Below, piece by piece: positions 57,109 to 64,000 of a DNA stretch of 64,000 nt (position 1 is its first letter; each line of letters begins with the position of its first letter). The translations under genes were made by a program, and so were the position numbers. Source of the stretch: Kaistia defluvii (GTDB lineage: Bacteria; Pseudomonadota; Alphaproteobacteria; Rhizobiales; Kaistiaceae). The notes below the pieces were generated by a model that was given only the letters and a program-made list of their open reading frames with translations, made no database searches and was not told where the DNA came from. The DNA is taken from contig NZ_JAPKNI010000003.1 in NCBI RefSeq assembly GCF_026343955.1, positions 62,001 through 126,000 on the forward strand, given 5' to 3'.

Positions 57109-57816
57109 CTAGCCATGCCGGGCGGACGGATCGTCCGGGCCGGACTCGCGCGCCGCGCCGGGATCGCGATGCTCGTGGCCCGGACTGCGGGCGTGGCTCT
57201 CGGACCAGCCATGCGACTGCCGCGACCGTCCTGCCGAGAAGGCATGGCCATGCGCCTCGGCAAATGCCGGGCCATGGCGGTGGAAAGATCCCCTCTCCCC
57301 GGAATGACTCTCGCCATCCGCCGGGTCGAAGCCCCGGGAAAAGGGCTGGCCCGCAAAGCTTTGCCAGAAGCCCGACCACGGATTGTCGTCATCCGGCAGC
57401 GCGTTCTCCGGATCGAACGGCGCCTCGACGCGACGCAGGATCGCCTCCATCTCCGCCAGCCTCGCCTCGACGAGCGGATCGGGGCGGATCCACAAATGGT
57501 CCCCCACCATCTGCGCCGGCATCTGGCGTGTGCCGATATACCAGGCGATGCGGATCAGTTTCGGCTGGCTGCCGGCGGAAACCTCGATCAGAGGCTCCCT
57601 CGCCGCCTCGACCGCAATGATGCGGCCATCCTCCAGCAACAGTCCGTCGCCATCGCGCAGCCCGACCGGCATCGGCAGATCGAGCAGGAACGACACGCCG
57701 CTCTTCGCCGACATGGCAAGGCGACCGCGTCGACGGGCTTCAAAGTCGAGCAGGACCGTATCAGCGACAGCGCCGGTCCAGGAGCCTGCGGGAAGAATGG
57801 TGGTTGCGCGGATCAT
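57109..57816 (-). CDS. ureE: Urease accessory protein UreE (His-rich)
   Basis: 235 residues. FLLDLPMPVGLRDGDGLLLE, DGRIIAVEAAREPLIEV, LIRIAWYIGTRQMPAQM and LWIRPDPLVEARLAEMEA follow UreE. The C-terminal 60 residues are rich in His, Ser and Gly (SFHRHGPAFAEAHGHAF; ARSPGHEHRDPGAA), a nickel-binding tail. UreE delivers nickel to urease. In the usual core motif AWHxGNRH the His residues are altered here (AWYIGTRQ). No other urease gene is in the window. GGAGG precedes the start. Confidence 0.8.
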   Translation of the reverse strand: MIRATTILPAGSWTGAVADTVLLDFEARRRGRLAMSAKSGVSFLLDLPMPVGLRDGDGLLLEDGRIIAVEAAREPLIEVSAGSQPKLIRIAWYIGTRQMPAQMVGDHLWIRPDPLVEARLAEMEAILRRVEAPFDPENALPDDDNPWSGFWQSFAGQPFSRGFDPADGESHSGERGSFHRHGPAFAEAHGHAFSAGRSRQSHGWSESHARSPGHEHRDPGAARESGPDDPSARHG

Positions 57817-58185
57817 GAAGCGCCTCCTCACAATCGTGGTCCGTCCCGGACCGCGACGTCGGTCCGGCGACTTCCTGCATACCGCCCCCCAAAGACCCAT
57901 CGCGGCAATCTAGATCATAACGTAGCGTCAGACCATGGCATACGCACCGGGATCGCCCGCGCCGAGCGTGAATCGGTCGCCAGAAATCGGCAGAACGCCT
58001 CGCGAAATCTGCTTTGGCAGGCTCGACGGCCGAGAGAGATTTCCGCTCTCATTCCAAGGACTTCCGGACCATGCGCGAAATCGGCGGATGCGCCGCTTTG
58101 CCAAGGATGCCCCGGATCGGTTACTCAGGAGCGACGCGCCGGCCTCGTCGGTCCCGCCCCCTTCCCGACACGGACAAAGCCTGAC
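57817..58185. other. Intergenic region before the carboxypeptidase gene
   Basis: 369 bases between the divergent ureE and carboxypeptidase genes. Open frames exist on both strands but have Arg/Pro-rich products and no ribosome site. It should carry both promoters; none is clear enough to place. Confidence 0.4.
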
Positions 58186-59499
58186 ATGCACTTCGTGACC
58201 CGATCGATCGCCCGGTTCCTCTCACTCATCCTGCTGGTGGGCCTTGGCGTGAACGCGGCATCCGCGGTGGAAACGCCCTACATCGTCGCCGACATCGACA
58301 GCGGCAAGGTCCTTGCGGCGCGCAACGCGCACCAGGACTGGTACCCCGCCTCGGTTACCAAGCTGATGAGCGCCTATGTCGTGTTCAAGGCGATCCGGGA
58401 TCGCAGGATCTCGCTGGCGAGCCAGATCGTGGTCTCCCGCCACGCGCTCAACGAGCAGCCGAGCAAGATGGGCTTCAAGGTCGGCACCGTCATCGATCTC
58501 GACAATGCTCTGAAGATGATGCTGGTGCATTCGGCCAATGACATCGCCATGGCGATCGCCGAGACCGTCGGCGGCAGCGAGTCCGGCTTCGTGGCGATGA
58601 TGAACGCCGAAGCGGCGCGGCTCGGCATGACGAACACCCATTTCATCAACCCGAACGGCCTGCCCGGCGAGGGCCAGTTCACCTCGGCGCGCGATCTCGC
58701 CTTGCTGGCACGCGCGCTCTGGATCGAGTTTCCCGAACGGCGCCAGCTCTATGGCATCACCGCGATCCGCTCCGGCAAGCGCGTGCTGAAGTCCGCCAAC
58801 TCGCTGCTCGAGCGCTATCCCGGCTCCAGCGGCATGAAGACCGGCTTCATCTGCGCCTCCGGCTTCAACGTCGTGGCGACCGCCTCGCGCGACGGCCATA
58901 CACTGGTCGCCGTCGTGCTCGGCGCCAGCACCGCCAAGGAGCGCGCCGAGTTGACGGCCCGCCTCATGAACCAGAGCTTCGGCAGCCTGGCGCTCACCGG
59001 CAACCGGCCCACGCTGGCCAGCTTCCGCGGCGCCTCGCCGGTCGAAGGCGCGATCAACATGCGCGACGACATCTGCAATCGCAAGGATCGCGGCGAGCAC
59101 GAGGCGGAGAACGCCGCCGCGCCGAACCTGCCCAGCGCGTTGATGCCCCGGGTCAAGCTGATGGAGCCCGTCGTCGTGTCGACGATCGGCGTGCGCAATC
59201 CGGACGGTTCGATCAAGCCTGCCGCCGTGGCCGAGGCGGAGGACGAAGCCGCCGCCATCGCCGCGGCCGCCGCGAAGCAGGAGAAGAAGCAGAAGGGCAA
59301 GGCCGCCAAGGCCAAGGCCGGGAAAAAGGCCGCCGACAAGAAGACGGTTGCCAAGCCGGTCGCCAAGCCCGCCAGGAAGAGCGACGACAAGCCGGTGAAG
59401 GCCAAGGCGTCCACCAAGCCGAAGATCGAGCTCGGCGTGCCGTTCGATTCGACCGACGTCGCCCCCCTGCCGGATTCGGCGCTCGCCATCTCGCAGTGA
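58186..59499 (+). CDS. D-alanyl-D-alanine carboxypeptidase (PBP5/6 family)
   Basis: 437 residues with a signal peptide (FLSLILLVGLGVNAASA). The penicillin-binding motifs are SVTKL (SxxK, near residue 64), HSANDIA (SxN, near 122) and GMKTGF (KTG, near 222). It trims the terminal D-Ala of peptidoglycan pentapeptides in the periplasm. The C-terminal 110 residues are a low-complexity Ala/Lys-rich basic tail (AAAKQEKKQKGKAAKAKAGK), unusual for the family and probably wall- or membrane-binding. Overlaps the next gene as GTGA. Confidence 0.93.
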   Translation: MHFVTRSIARFLSLILLVGLGVNAASAVETPYIVADIDSGKVLAARNAHQDWYPASVTKLMSAYVVFKAIRDRRISLASQIVVSRHALNEQPSKMGFKVGTVIDLDNALKMMLVHSANDIAMAIAETVGGSESGFVAMMNAEAARLGMTNTHFINPNGLPGEGQFTSARDLALLARALWIEFPERRQLYGITAIRSGKRVLKSANSLLERYPGSSGMKTGFICASGFNVVATASRDGHTLVAVVLGASTAKERAELTARLMNQSFGSLALTGNRPTLASFRGASPVEGAINMRDDICNRKDRGEHEAENAAAPNLPSALMPRVKLMEPVVVSTIGVRNPDGSIKPAAVAEAEDEAAAIAAAAAKQEKKQKGKAAKAKAGKKAADKKTVAKPVAKPARKSDDKPVKAKASTKPKIELGVPFDSTDVAPLPDSALAISQ

Positions 59500-60692
59500 C
59501 GCGCTTGACCCAGGAACCCGCCCAAATCCCCGCCCGCCCCCGCCCGAAGCCGATCCCGCTGACTGTGCTGACCGGCTTCCTCGGCGCCGGCAAGACGACG
59601 CTGCTGAACCGGCTGCTGCGCGATCCGGCACTGGCCGGTACTGCCGTCATCGTCAACGAATTCGGCGAGATCGGGCTCGACCATCTGCTGGTCGGCGAGT
59701 CCGAGGACGGCATCATCGAGCTTTCCTCCGGCTGCCTCTGCTGCACCATTCGCGGCGAACTGGTGACCACGCTCGAGAATCTGCTGCGCGCGCTCGACAA
59801 CCACCGCATCGAACGGCTCGACCGCGTCATCATCGAGACCACCGGGCTGGCCGACCCCGCGCCGGTGCTGCAGAGCGTGCTGCTCCATCCCTACCTGTCG
59901 ATGCGCTACCGTCTCGACGGCGTCGTCACCGTCGTCGATGCCGTCAATGGAGTGCGCACCCTCGACATGTCGGATGAGGCCAACCGGCAGATCGCGGTGG
60001 CGGACCGCATCGTGCTGACCAAGACCGACCTTGCCGAGGCCGATCCGGCGATCCGCGACCGCATCCGCGCTCTCAACCCCGGCGCCGTCCTCCTCGAAGC
60101 GGGGCGTGACGATGTGGCGCCCGCCAATCTGTTCGACACGCAGCCCTTCACGACCGAAGGCAAGATCGCCGACGTCGTCGGCTGGCTGGCGGCCGAAGCG
60201 CATGCCGGTCACGACCACCACCATCACCATCACCATCACCATCACGACCATGGTCACGGGCATGCGTCCCATGCACACCAGCATGCACATGACGTGAACC
60301 GACATGACGCGCGCATCCGCTCCTTCGTCGCCACGCGGGCAACGCCGATCTCCCGCCATGCGCTGGATGATTTTCTCGACCGACTGGCCCGTGAGCATGG
60401 CGCAAGCCTGCTGCGGCTGAAGGGGCTGGTACAGACGACCGACGCGCCCGACCGGCCGCTCGTGGTCCAGGCGGCGCAGACGATCTTCCATCCGCCCGTC
60501 CGGCTTCCCGCCTGGCCGAGCGACGACCGTCGCTCGCGGCTGGTGCTGATCGTGCGCGACATGCCGGAGGCTGCCGAACACGCCCTGATAGGCGCCTTCT
60601 CCGACCTGCCGCAGACCGATATTGCCGATGCGACGACGGTGGCCGACAACCCGCTCGCCATCTCCGGTTTTTCCGGCGTCTTCCGTCTCTAG
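59496..60692 (+). CDS. CobW/ZNG1-family GTP-binding metal chaperone
   Basis: 398 residues from GTG. Walker A TGFLGAGKTTLLNRLL near residue 27, the metal site GCLCC near 79, IETTGLADPAPVL and VLTKTDLAEADP (GTPase NKxD variant TKTD). Between the GTPase and C-terminal CobW_C domain lies a His tract (ten consecutive His plus HGHGHASHAHQHAH, residues about 240-268) encoded by CACCAT repeats. The protein likely supplies zinc or a similar metal to client enzymes. Coupled to the carboxypeptidase gene. Confidence 0.93.
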   Translation: MTRLTQEPAQIPARPRPKPIPLTVLTGFLGAGKTTLLNRLLRDPALAGTAVIVNEFGEIGLDHLLVGESEDGIIELSSGCLCCTIRGELVTTLENLLRALDNHRIERLDRVIIETTGLADPAPVLQSVLLHPYLSMRYRLDGVVTVVDAVNGVRTLDMSDEANRQIAVADRIVLTKTDLAEADPAIRDRIRALNPGAVLLEAGRDDVAPANLFDTQPFTTEGKIADVVGWLAAEAHAGHDHHHHHHHHHHDHGHGHASHAHQHAHDVNRHDARIRSFVATRATPISRHALDDFLDRLAREHGASLLRLKGLVQTTDAPDRPLVVQAAQTIFHPPVRLPAWPSDDRRSRLVLIVRDMPEAAEHALIGAFSDLPQTDIADATTVADNPLAISGFSGVFRL

Positions 60693-60815
60693 GCGGGCTT
60701 TCCCTGCTCGCCATCGGCCATTGCGCGCGACGATGGGACAATCGTTTGGGCCTGAACGGAACCGAATGTAAAAAGCGTCGTTGAGGCCTCAGACGCACCC
60801 CGGAGGAGAGCCAAG

Positions 60816-61082
60816 ATGTCGATGAGATTTGCCGTCGCCGCAGCCATGTCGATCGCGGCCTGCCTGCCGATGATGCCGACCCAGGCCCTGGCTCTTTCGC
60901 AGAACGCGGCGAAGAACATCTGCATCAACAAGGCCGCCGCCAAGCACAATTCCTTGCGCGGCAACGTCCAGGTCAACCGCACCAAAGTGCGCAGCAGCAC
61001 CTATGAATTCGGCCTCGTGATCGATGGGTCCCAGTTCAACTGCATCGTCACCAAGGGCGGCAAGATCCGTTATCTCGGCTAG
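60816..61082 (+). CDS. Small secreted protein, unknown
   Basis: 88 residues with a signal peptide (FAVAAAMSIAACLPMMPTQALA). The mature part (LSQNAAKNICINKAAAKHNS ... GSQFNCIVTKGGKIRYLG) has two cysteines that may pair. GGAGGAGAG precedes the ATG. Similar short periplasmic proteins are common in Hyphomicrobiales. No function known. Confidence 0.75.
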   Translation: MSMRFAVAAAMSIAACLPMMPTQALALSQNAAKNICINKAAAKHNSLRGNVQVNRTKVRSSTYEFGLVIDGSQFNCIVTKGGKIRYLG

Positions 61083-61156
61083 TTTTTTCCCGGCTGACGC
61101 CAGCCGCTCGCTTCGGCACCATGGTCCCGGCCATGCTGGAGCGATTCGGTACGTTC

Positions 61157-61696
61157 ATGCCCAGGATCCTGACGCTTTGTGGCAGCCTGCGCGCCGCCTC
61201 TTCCAATCGTAGCCTGCTGCGTGCGGCCGAAAGGGCCGCGCCGGCTGGAGTCGTTTTCGAGCATTTCGAAGGCTTGGGCGAACTGCCGCATTTCAATCCG
61301 GATGTCGAAGCCGGCCCCCTGCCAGCCCCGGTCGCCGATCTTCGCGCCCGGGTGGAGCTCGCGGACGCGATCCTGATCTCCTGCCCGGAATATGCGCGCG
61401 GAATCCCGGGCTCGTTCAAGAACGGACTGGACTGGCTCGTGGGAGGACCTGAGCTTCCCGGCAAGCCGGTCGCGCTGTTCAATGCCTCGCCGCGCGCGTC
61501 CGATGCGCAGGCGGCGCTTCGACTGGTCCTGACCACCATGTCGGCCCGGGTCGTGGACCAAGCGTGCATCGCGGTCCCCCTGCTTGCCGGGAGCCGCGAG
61601 GCCGAGGCCATCGCAGTCGATCCAGAACTTCGCCCGATCCTCGAGCGAGGTCTCGCGGCACTGCTGGCCGCGATCGAGCCGCCTCAGTCAGACTGA
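61157..61696 (+). CDS. NADPH-dependent FMN reductase
   Basis: 179 residues. RILTLCGSLRAASSNRSLLR is the FMN phosphate-binding start of the flavodoxin-like reductase family; ADAILISCPEYARGIPGSFK and NGLDWLVGGPELPGKPVALF are the other two landmarks. It reduces FMN, quinones or related electron acceptors. An upstream ATG (61133 or 61121) is possible, but the fold begins here. Its end overlaps the convergent TusA-like gene by 13 bases. Confidence 0.87.
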   Translation: MPRILTLCGSLRAASSNRSLLRAAERAAPAGVVFEHFEGLGELPHFNPDVEAGPLPAPVADLRARVELADAILISCPEYARGIPGSFKNGLDWLVGGPELPGKPVALFNASPRASDAQAALRLVLTTMSARVVDQACIAVPLLAGSREAEAIAVDPELRPILERGLAALLAAIEPPQSD

Positions 61697-62001
61697 GCGC
61701 CGGTGGCCCCCCGCTCGATCAGGAATCGCAGGATCAGGCGGCCGCTCTCCTCCAGCCGTTCCTGTCGGATCAAGCGGTGGCCATCCTGCTGGCAAAGATG
61801 CGGGATATCGATCGCCGCCATTGGATCGGTGGCCTCGACCATCAGTCGACTGCCCCGCGCCATCCCGCCGAGCAGTTTGCGCGCTTTCAAGACCGGCAAC
61901 GGACAGGCGATCCCCCGCGCATCGAGCCTGCGATCGGCGCGCCAGAGGGCGCCTTCGTCCGGGGTGGCATGGGCTGCATCATCGGTCATGTCGTTCGGCA
62001 T
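61684..62001 (-). CDS. TusA-family sulfurtransferase-like protein
   Basis: 105 residues. LDARGIACPLPVLKARKLLG carries the CPxP motif with the sulfur-accepting Cys; RLMVEATDPMAAIDIPHLCQ and the late LRFLIERG complete the two-layer fold. TusA-type proteins hand sulfur to tRNA thiolation or molybdenum cofactor routes. A 20-residue N-terminal tail precedes the domain. Confidence 0.88.
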   Translation of the reverse strand: MPNDMTDDAAHATPDEGALWRADRRLDARGIACPLPVLKARKLLGGMARGSRLMVEATDPMAAIDIPHLCQQDGHRLIRQERLEESGRLILRFLIERGATGAQSD

Positions 62002-62119
62002 ATCCTCGGGGATCGGCGGGCTGGCCCGTCTGGACGGGCGAACGCTTTCTTAAAGCAGAAACCGTTACAGAATGCTCGGATCGTCCCGTTTTCCCTTCTC
62101 GGTTCAGGAGTTCCGCCGG

Positions 62120-63559
62120 GTGCGTGTTTCCTTCGTCGGCATGGTAGAGCGCCTCGCGCCGGCTGGGCTGCGCGCCCGTCTGGTCCGCATGGCCGCGATC
62201 GCCGACAGCATCGTCGCCGGCCGCGATGATCGCGCTGTCGCCCAGCGCATGGCCCTGACCGCCTTCACCATCCGCATCCTGTCCGCCGTCATCGCCTATG
62301 CGAGCCAGGTGCTGCTGGCGCGCTGGATGGGCGAATTCGAGTATGGCGTTTACGTCGTCGTCTGGGTCGGCGCCGTGATCATCGGCGGCCTTGCCTGCCT
62401 TGGCATCCAGACCGCGGTGGTGCGCTTCGTGCCGGAATATGCCGCCCGCAACGAACTGGCGCTGTTGCGCGGCATCCTGATCGGCAGCCGCGTGCATGGC
62501 CTCGCCACGGCGACGCTGATCGCTGCCATCGGCCTCATCGGCATCTTCCTGTTCCGCGACAGCATCGCCGGCTACTACGTCATGCCGCTCTATCTCGCGG
62601 CGATCTGCATCCCGATGCTGGCCATCGGCGAGATCCAGGATGGCCTGGCGCGCGGCTTCAACTGGGCCGACCTCGCACTCTGGCCAACCTTCATCATCCG
62701 TCCCGTCCTGATCATCCTCTTCACCTATCTGGCGCTGGAGATGGGCGCGGTCCCGGACGCCACCACGGCGATGACGACGGCGATCCTCGCCACCTACCTG
62801 ACAAGCCTGCTGCAGATGGGCGCACTCGCCTATCGCACGCAAAAGGTCGTGACGCCCGGCGTCCGCCACTACCGCTCCTTTACCTGGATCGCGGTCGCCT
62901 TCCCGATCTTCCTGGTCGAGGGCTTCTTCAACCTCTTGACCAATGTCGACATCCTGATCGTCGGCCAGTTGCGCCCGCCGGAAGAGGTCGCCGTCTATTT
63001 CGCCACGGTGAAGACGCTGGCGCTGGTCCACTTCGTCTATTTCGCCGTCCGCGCCGCCACCATGCAGCGCTTCTCGCAATATTATTCGTCCGGCGACCGC
63101 GTCCGCTTCGAGGCGACGGTGCGGGATTCGCTGCACTGGACGTTCTGGCCTTCGGTCGTCGCCGTTCTCGTTCTGCTGCTCTGCGGCCGCTTCCTGCTGT
63201 CGATGTTCGGCGCCAGTTTCGTCTCCGGCTTCCCGCTGATCTTCATCTTCGCCGCCGGACTGCTGGTGCGCGCCTCGATCGGCCCGGCGGAAAGCATCCT
63301 GACCATGGCGGGCGAACAGCGGATCTGCGCCGCCGTCTATGCGGGGACGTTCCTGGTCAACCTCGTCCTCAACTACACGCTGATCCCGCATTTCGGATTG
63401 GAGGGCGCGGCGATCGCCACCTCTTTGGCGCTCTGCCTGGAAACGCTGGCCGTGTATCTGGCGGTACGCTGGCGGCTGAGACTGCGCTGCTCGATCCTGC
63501 ATGTGCTGGGGTCGCACGGCACCATCCGCCTGACGCCGCGCTCGGAGAGCCAGCCGTGA
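62120..63559 (+). CDS. Polysaccharide/lipid-linked sugar flippase (MOP superfamily)
   Basis: About 479 residues with 12-14 membrane segments. LTAFTIRILSAVIAYASQVL, LLARWMGEFEYGVYVVVWVG and FNLLTNVDILIVGQLRPPEE are typical of Wzx/RfbX-type flippases that move lipid-linked sugars across the inner membrane. The GTG at 62120 follows AGGAG; an ATG at 62072 without a ribosome site and an ATG at 62141 are alternatives. The stop overlaps the acetyltransferase start, so both probably serve an exopolysaccharide or cellulose-like product. Confidence 0.88.
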   Translation: MRVSFVGMVERLAPAGLRARLVRMAAIADSIVAGRDDRAVAQRMALTAFTIRILSAVIAYASQVLLARWMGEFEYGVYVVVWVGAVIIGGLACLGIQTAVVRFVPEYAARNELALLRGILIGSRVHGLATATLIAAIGLIGIFLFRDSIAGYYVMPLYLAAICIPMLAIGEIQDGLARGFNWADLALWPTFIIRPVLIILFTYLALEMGAVPDATTAMTTAILATYLTSLLQMGALAYRTQKVVTPGVRHYRSFTWIAVAFPIFLVEGFFNLLTNVDILIVGQLRPPEEVAVYFATVKTLALVHFVYFAVRAATMQRFSQYYSSGDRVRFEATVRDSLHWTFWPSVVAVLVLLLCGRFLLSMFGASFVSGFPLIFIFAAGLLVRASIGPAESILTMAGEQRICAAVYAGTFLVNLVLNYTLIPHFGLEGAAIATSLALCLETLAVYLAVRWRLRLRCSILHVLGSHGTIRLTPRSESQP

Positions 63560-64000
63560 CGACCCCGTCGGTCGCGGAAGCGCCGACTTCGGCGATGGGG
63601 CCGGTCGCCCGCCCGGCCGAGGACAATCCCTTCTTTAGCGCCGGCATTCTCGGCGCGGCGCAAAAGCATCTCGGCGACCCCACGGTGACGATCGCCGCCA
63701 TTGCCGATGCCAGCGGCGACGTCATCGCCCTGGCGCCGGTCCGCTCCACCCCTCTCGGCCGGCTGATCCCCGCCATGTCGATCTGGGTGCATCCCCATGG
63801 GCCGCTCGGCACCCCGCTTCTCGACGCCGGTGCGATCGACGCCGCGGCGGCCGGCCTGATCGCCGCGATGGATGGCGGGAAGCCGGGACAACGCATTCTC
63901 GAATTCCCCTATCTGCCGCTGGCCGGCCCCGTCGCCGACGCATTGCGACACCAGGCCGAGATCACGGGCCGGCCGATCGCCGTGCTCGGCGCGCACCGCC
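63556..64000 (+). CDS. CelD/BcsL-type GNAT acetyltransferase, N-terminal part
   Basis: The first 148 codons from a GTG overlapping the flippase stop. EDNPFFSAGILGAAQKHLGD and AMSIWVHPHGPLGTPLLDAG match the N-terminal domain of GNAT proteins of the CelD/BcsL group, which modify exopolysaccharides. The catalytic domain would lie beyond the window edge. Confidence 0.7.
   Translation, partial: MTTPSVAEAPTSAMGPVARPAEDNPFFSAGILGAAQKHLGDPTVTIAAIADASGDVIALAPVRSTPLGRLIPAMSIWVHPHGPLGTPLLDAGAIDAAAAGLIAAMDGGKPGQRILEFPYLPLAGPVADALRHQAEITGRPIAVLGAHR

Noticed and set aside
57007-58185. N-terminal extension of the carboxypeptidase by nearly 400 codons
   Set aside because: The extension is antisense to ureE and Arg/Pro-rich; a normal signal peptide starts at the ATG at 58186.
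58222-60581. Long antisense frames across the carboxypeptidase and CobW genes
   Set aside because: Both plus-strand genes have complete catalytic motifs; the antisense translations are composition artefacts.

Overview
The window is about 64 kb of high-GC DNA from an alphaproteobacterium. Gene content and protein style (CtlX/ornithine cyclodeaminase cluster, DUF2312/GapR, CelD-type acetyltransferase, His-rich UreE and CobW proteins) suggest the order Hyphomicrobiales (Rhizobiales). A Kaistia-like genus is a guess I cannot verify from the sequence. The window holds two chromosomal flanks around one complete-looking, integrated siphophage-type prophage.

Left flank (1-4610): the end of an ABC uptake system for a basic amino acid or opine, followed by a catabolic set: an agmatinase/arginase-family ureohydrolase, a divergent Lrp/AsnC regulator, the citrulline hydrolase CtlX and ornithine cyclodeaminase. 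Read together, they form a route from arginine or citrulline through ornithine to proline.

Prophage (4611-49912, about 45.3 kb): it lies in the 3' end of a tRNA-Arg(CCT) gene. A 16-bp piece of that tRNA, starting at its CCA end, is duplicated exactly at 4611 (attL) and 49897 (attR), and the tyrosine integrase lies next to attR. From left to right: a cargo end with a tRNA-Arg(ACG) and a four-gene AT-richer restriction cassette (DNA methyltransferase, unknown protein, McrB-like AAA+ ATPase, McrC-like nuclease); then, on the minus strand, lysis (holin-like proteins, overlapping Rz/Rz1 spanins, endolysin), an adenine methylase, tail fibre and baseplate genes (including a seven-repeat beta-propeller and a ten-repeat protein), tape measure, tail chaperones with a lambda-type GGGAAAG frameshift site, tail tube, head-tail connectors, HK97-type capsid, protease, portal, terminases and HNH nuclease. 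Next come a NusG-like protein, a replication protein with palindromic iterons inside its gene, a toxin-antitoxin pair, a ParB/MT-A70 fusion, GapR-like DUF2312, an HD hydrolase and a CII-like regulator. The immunity region (Cro-like gene, CI-type S24 repressor) has five copies of a 16-bp GCGGTTTAAAACCGC-like operator, three before cI and two after it. A rightward early operon (small proteins, a PAPS-reductase-like protein, integrase) runs into attR.

Right flank (49974-64000): ordinary chromosomal genes: a secreted thermonuclease-like protein, an M48 lipoprotein protease, ilvD, a TerC-family membrane protein, an M20 amidohydrolase, UreE, a D-Ala-D-Ala carboxypeptidase, a CobW/ZNG1 GTPase, a small secreted protein, an FMN reductase, a TusA-like protein, a polysaccharide flippase and the start of a CelD/BcsL-type acetyltransferase.

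The most interesting items are the phage-borne methyltransferase-McrBC-like cassette beside a tRNA gene, the intact -1 frameshift signal, the two operator systems, the DNA-level iterons inside the replication gene, the NusG-like protein next to terminator-bounded morons, and the two-gene moron inserted in the tail operon.
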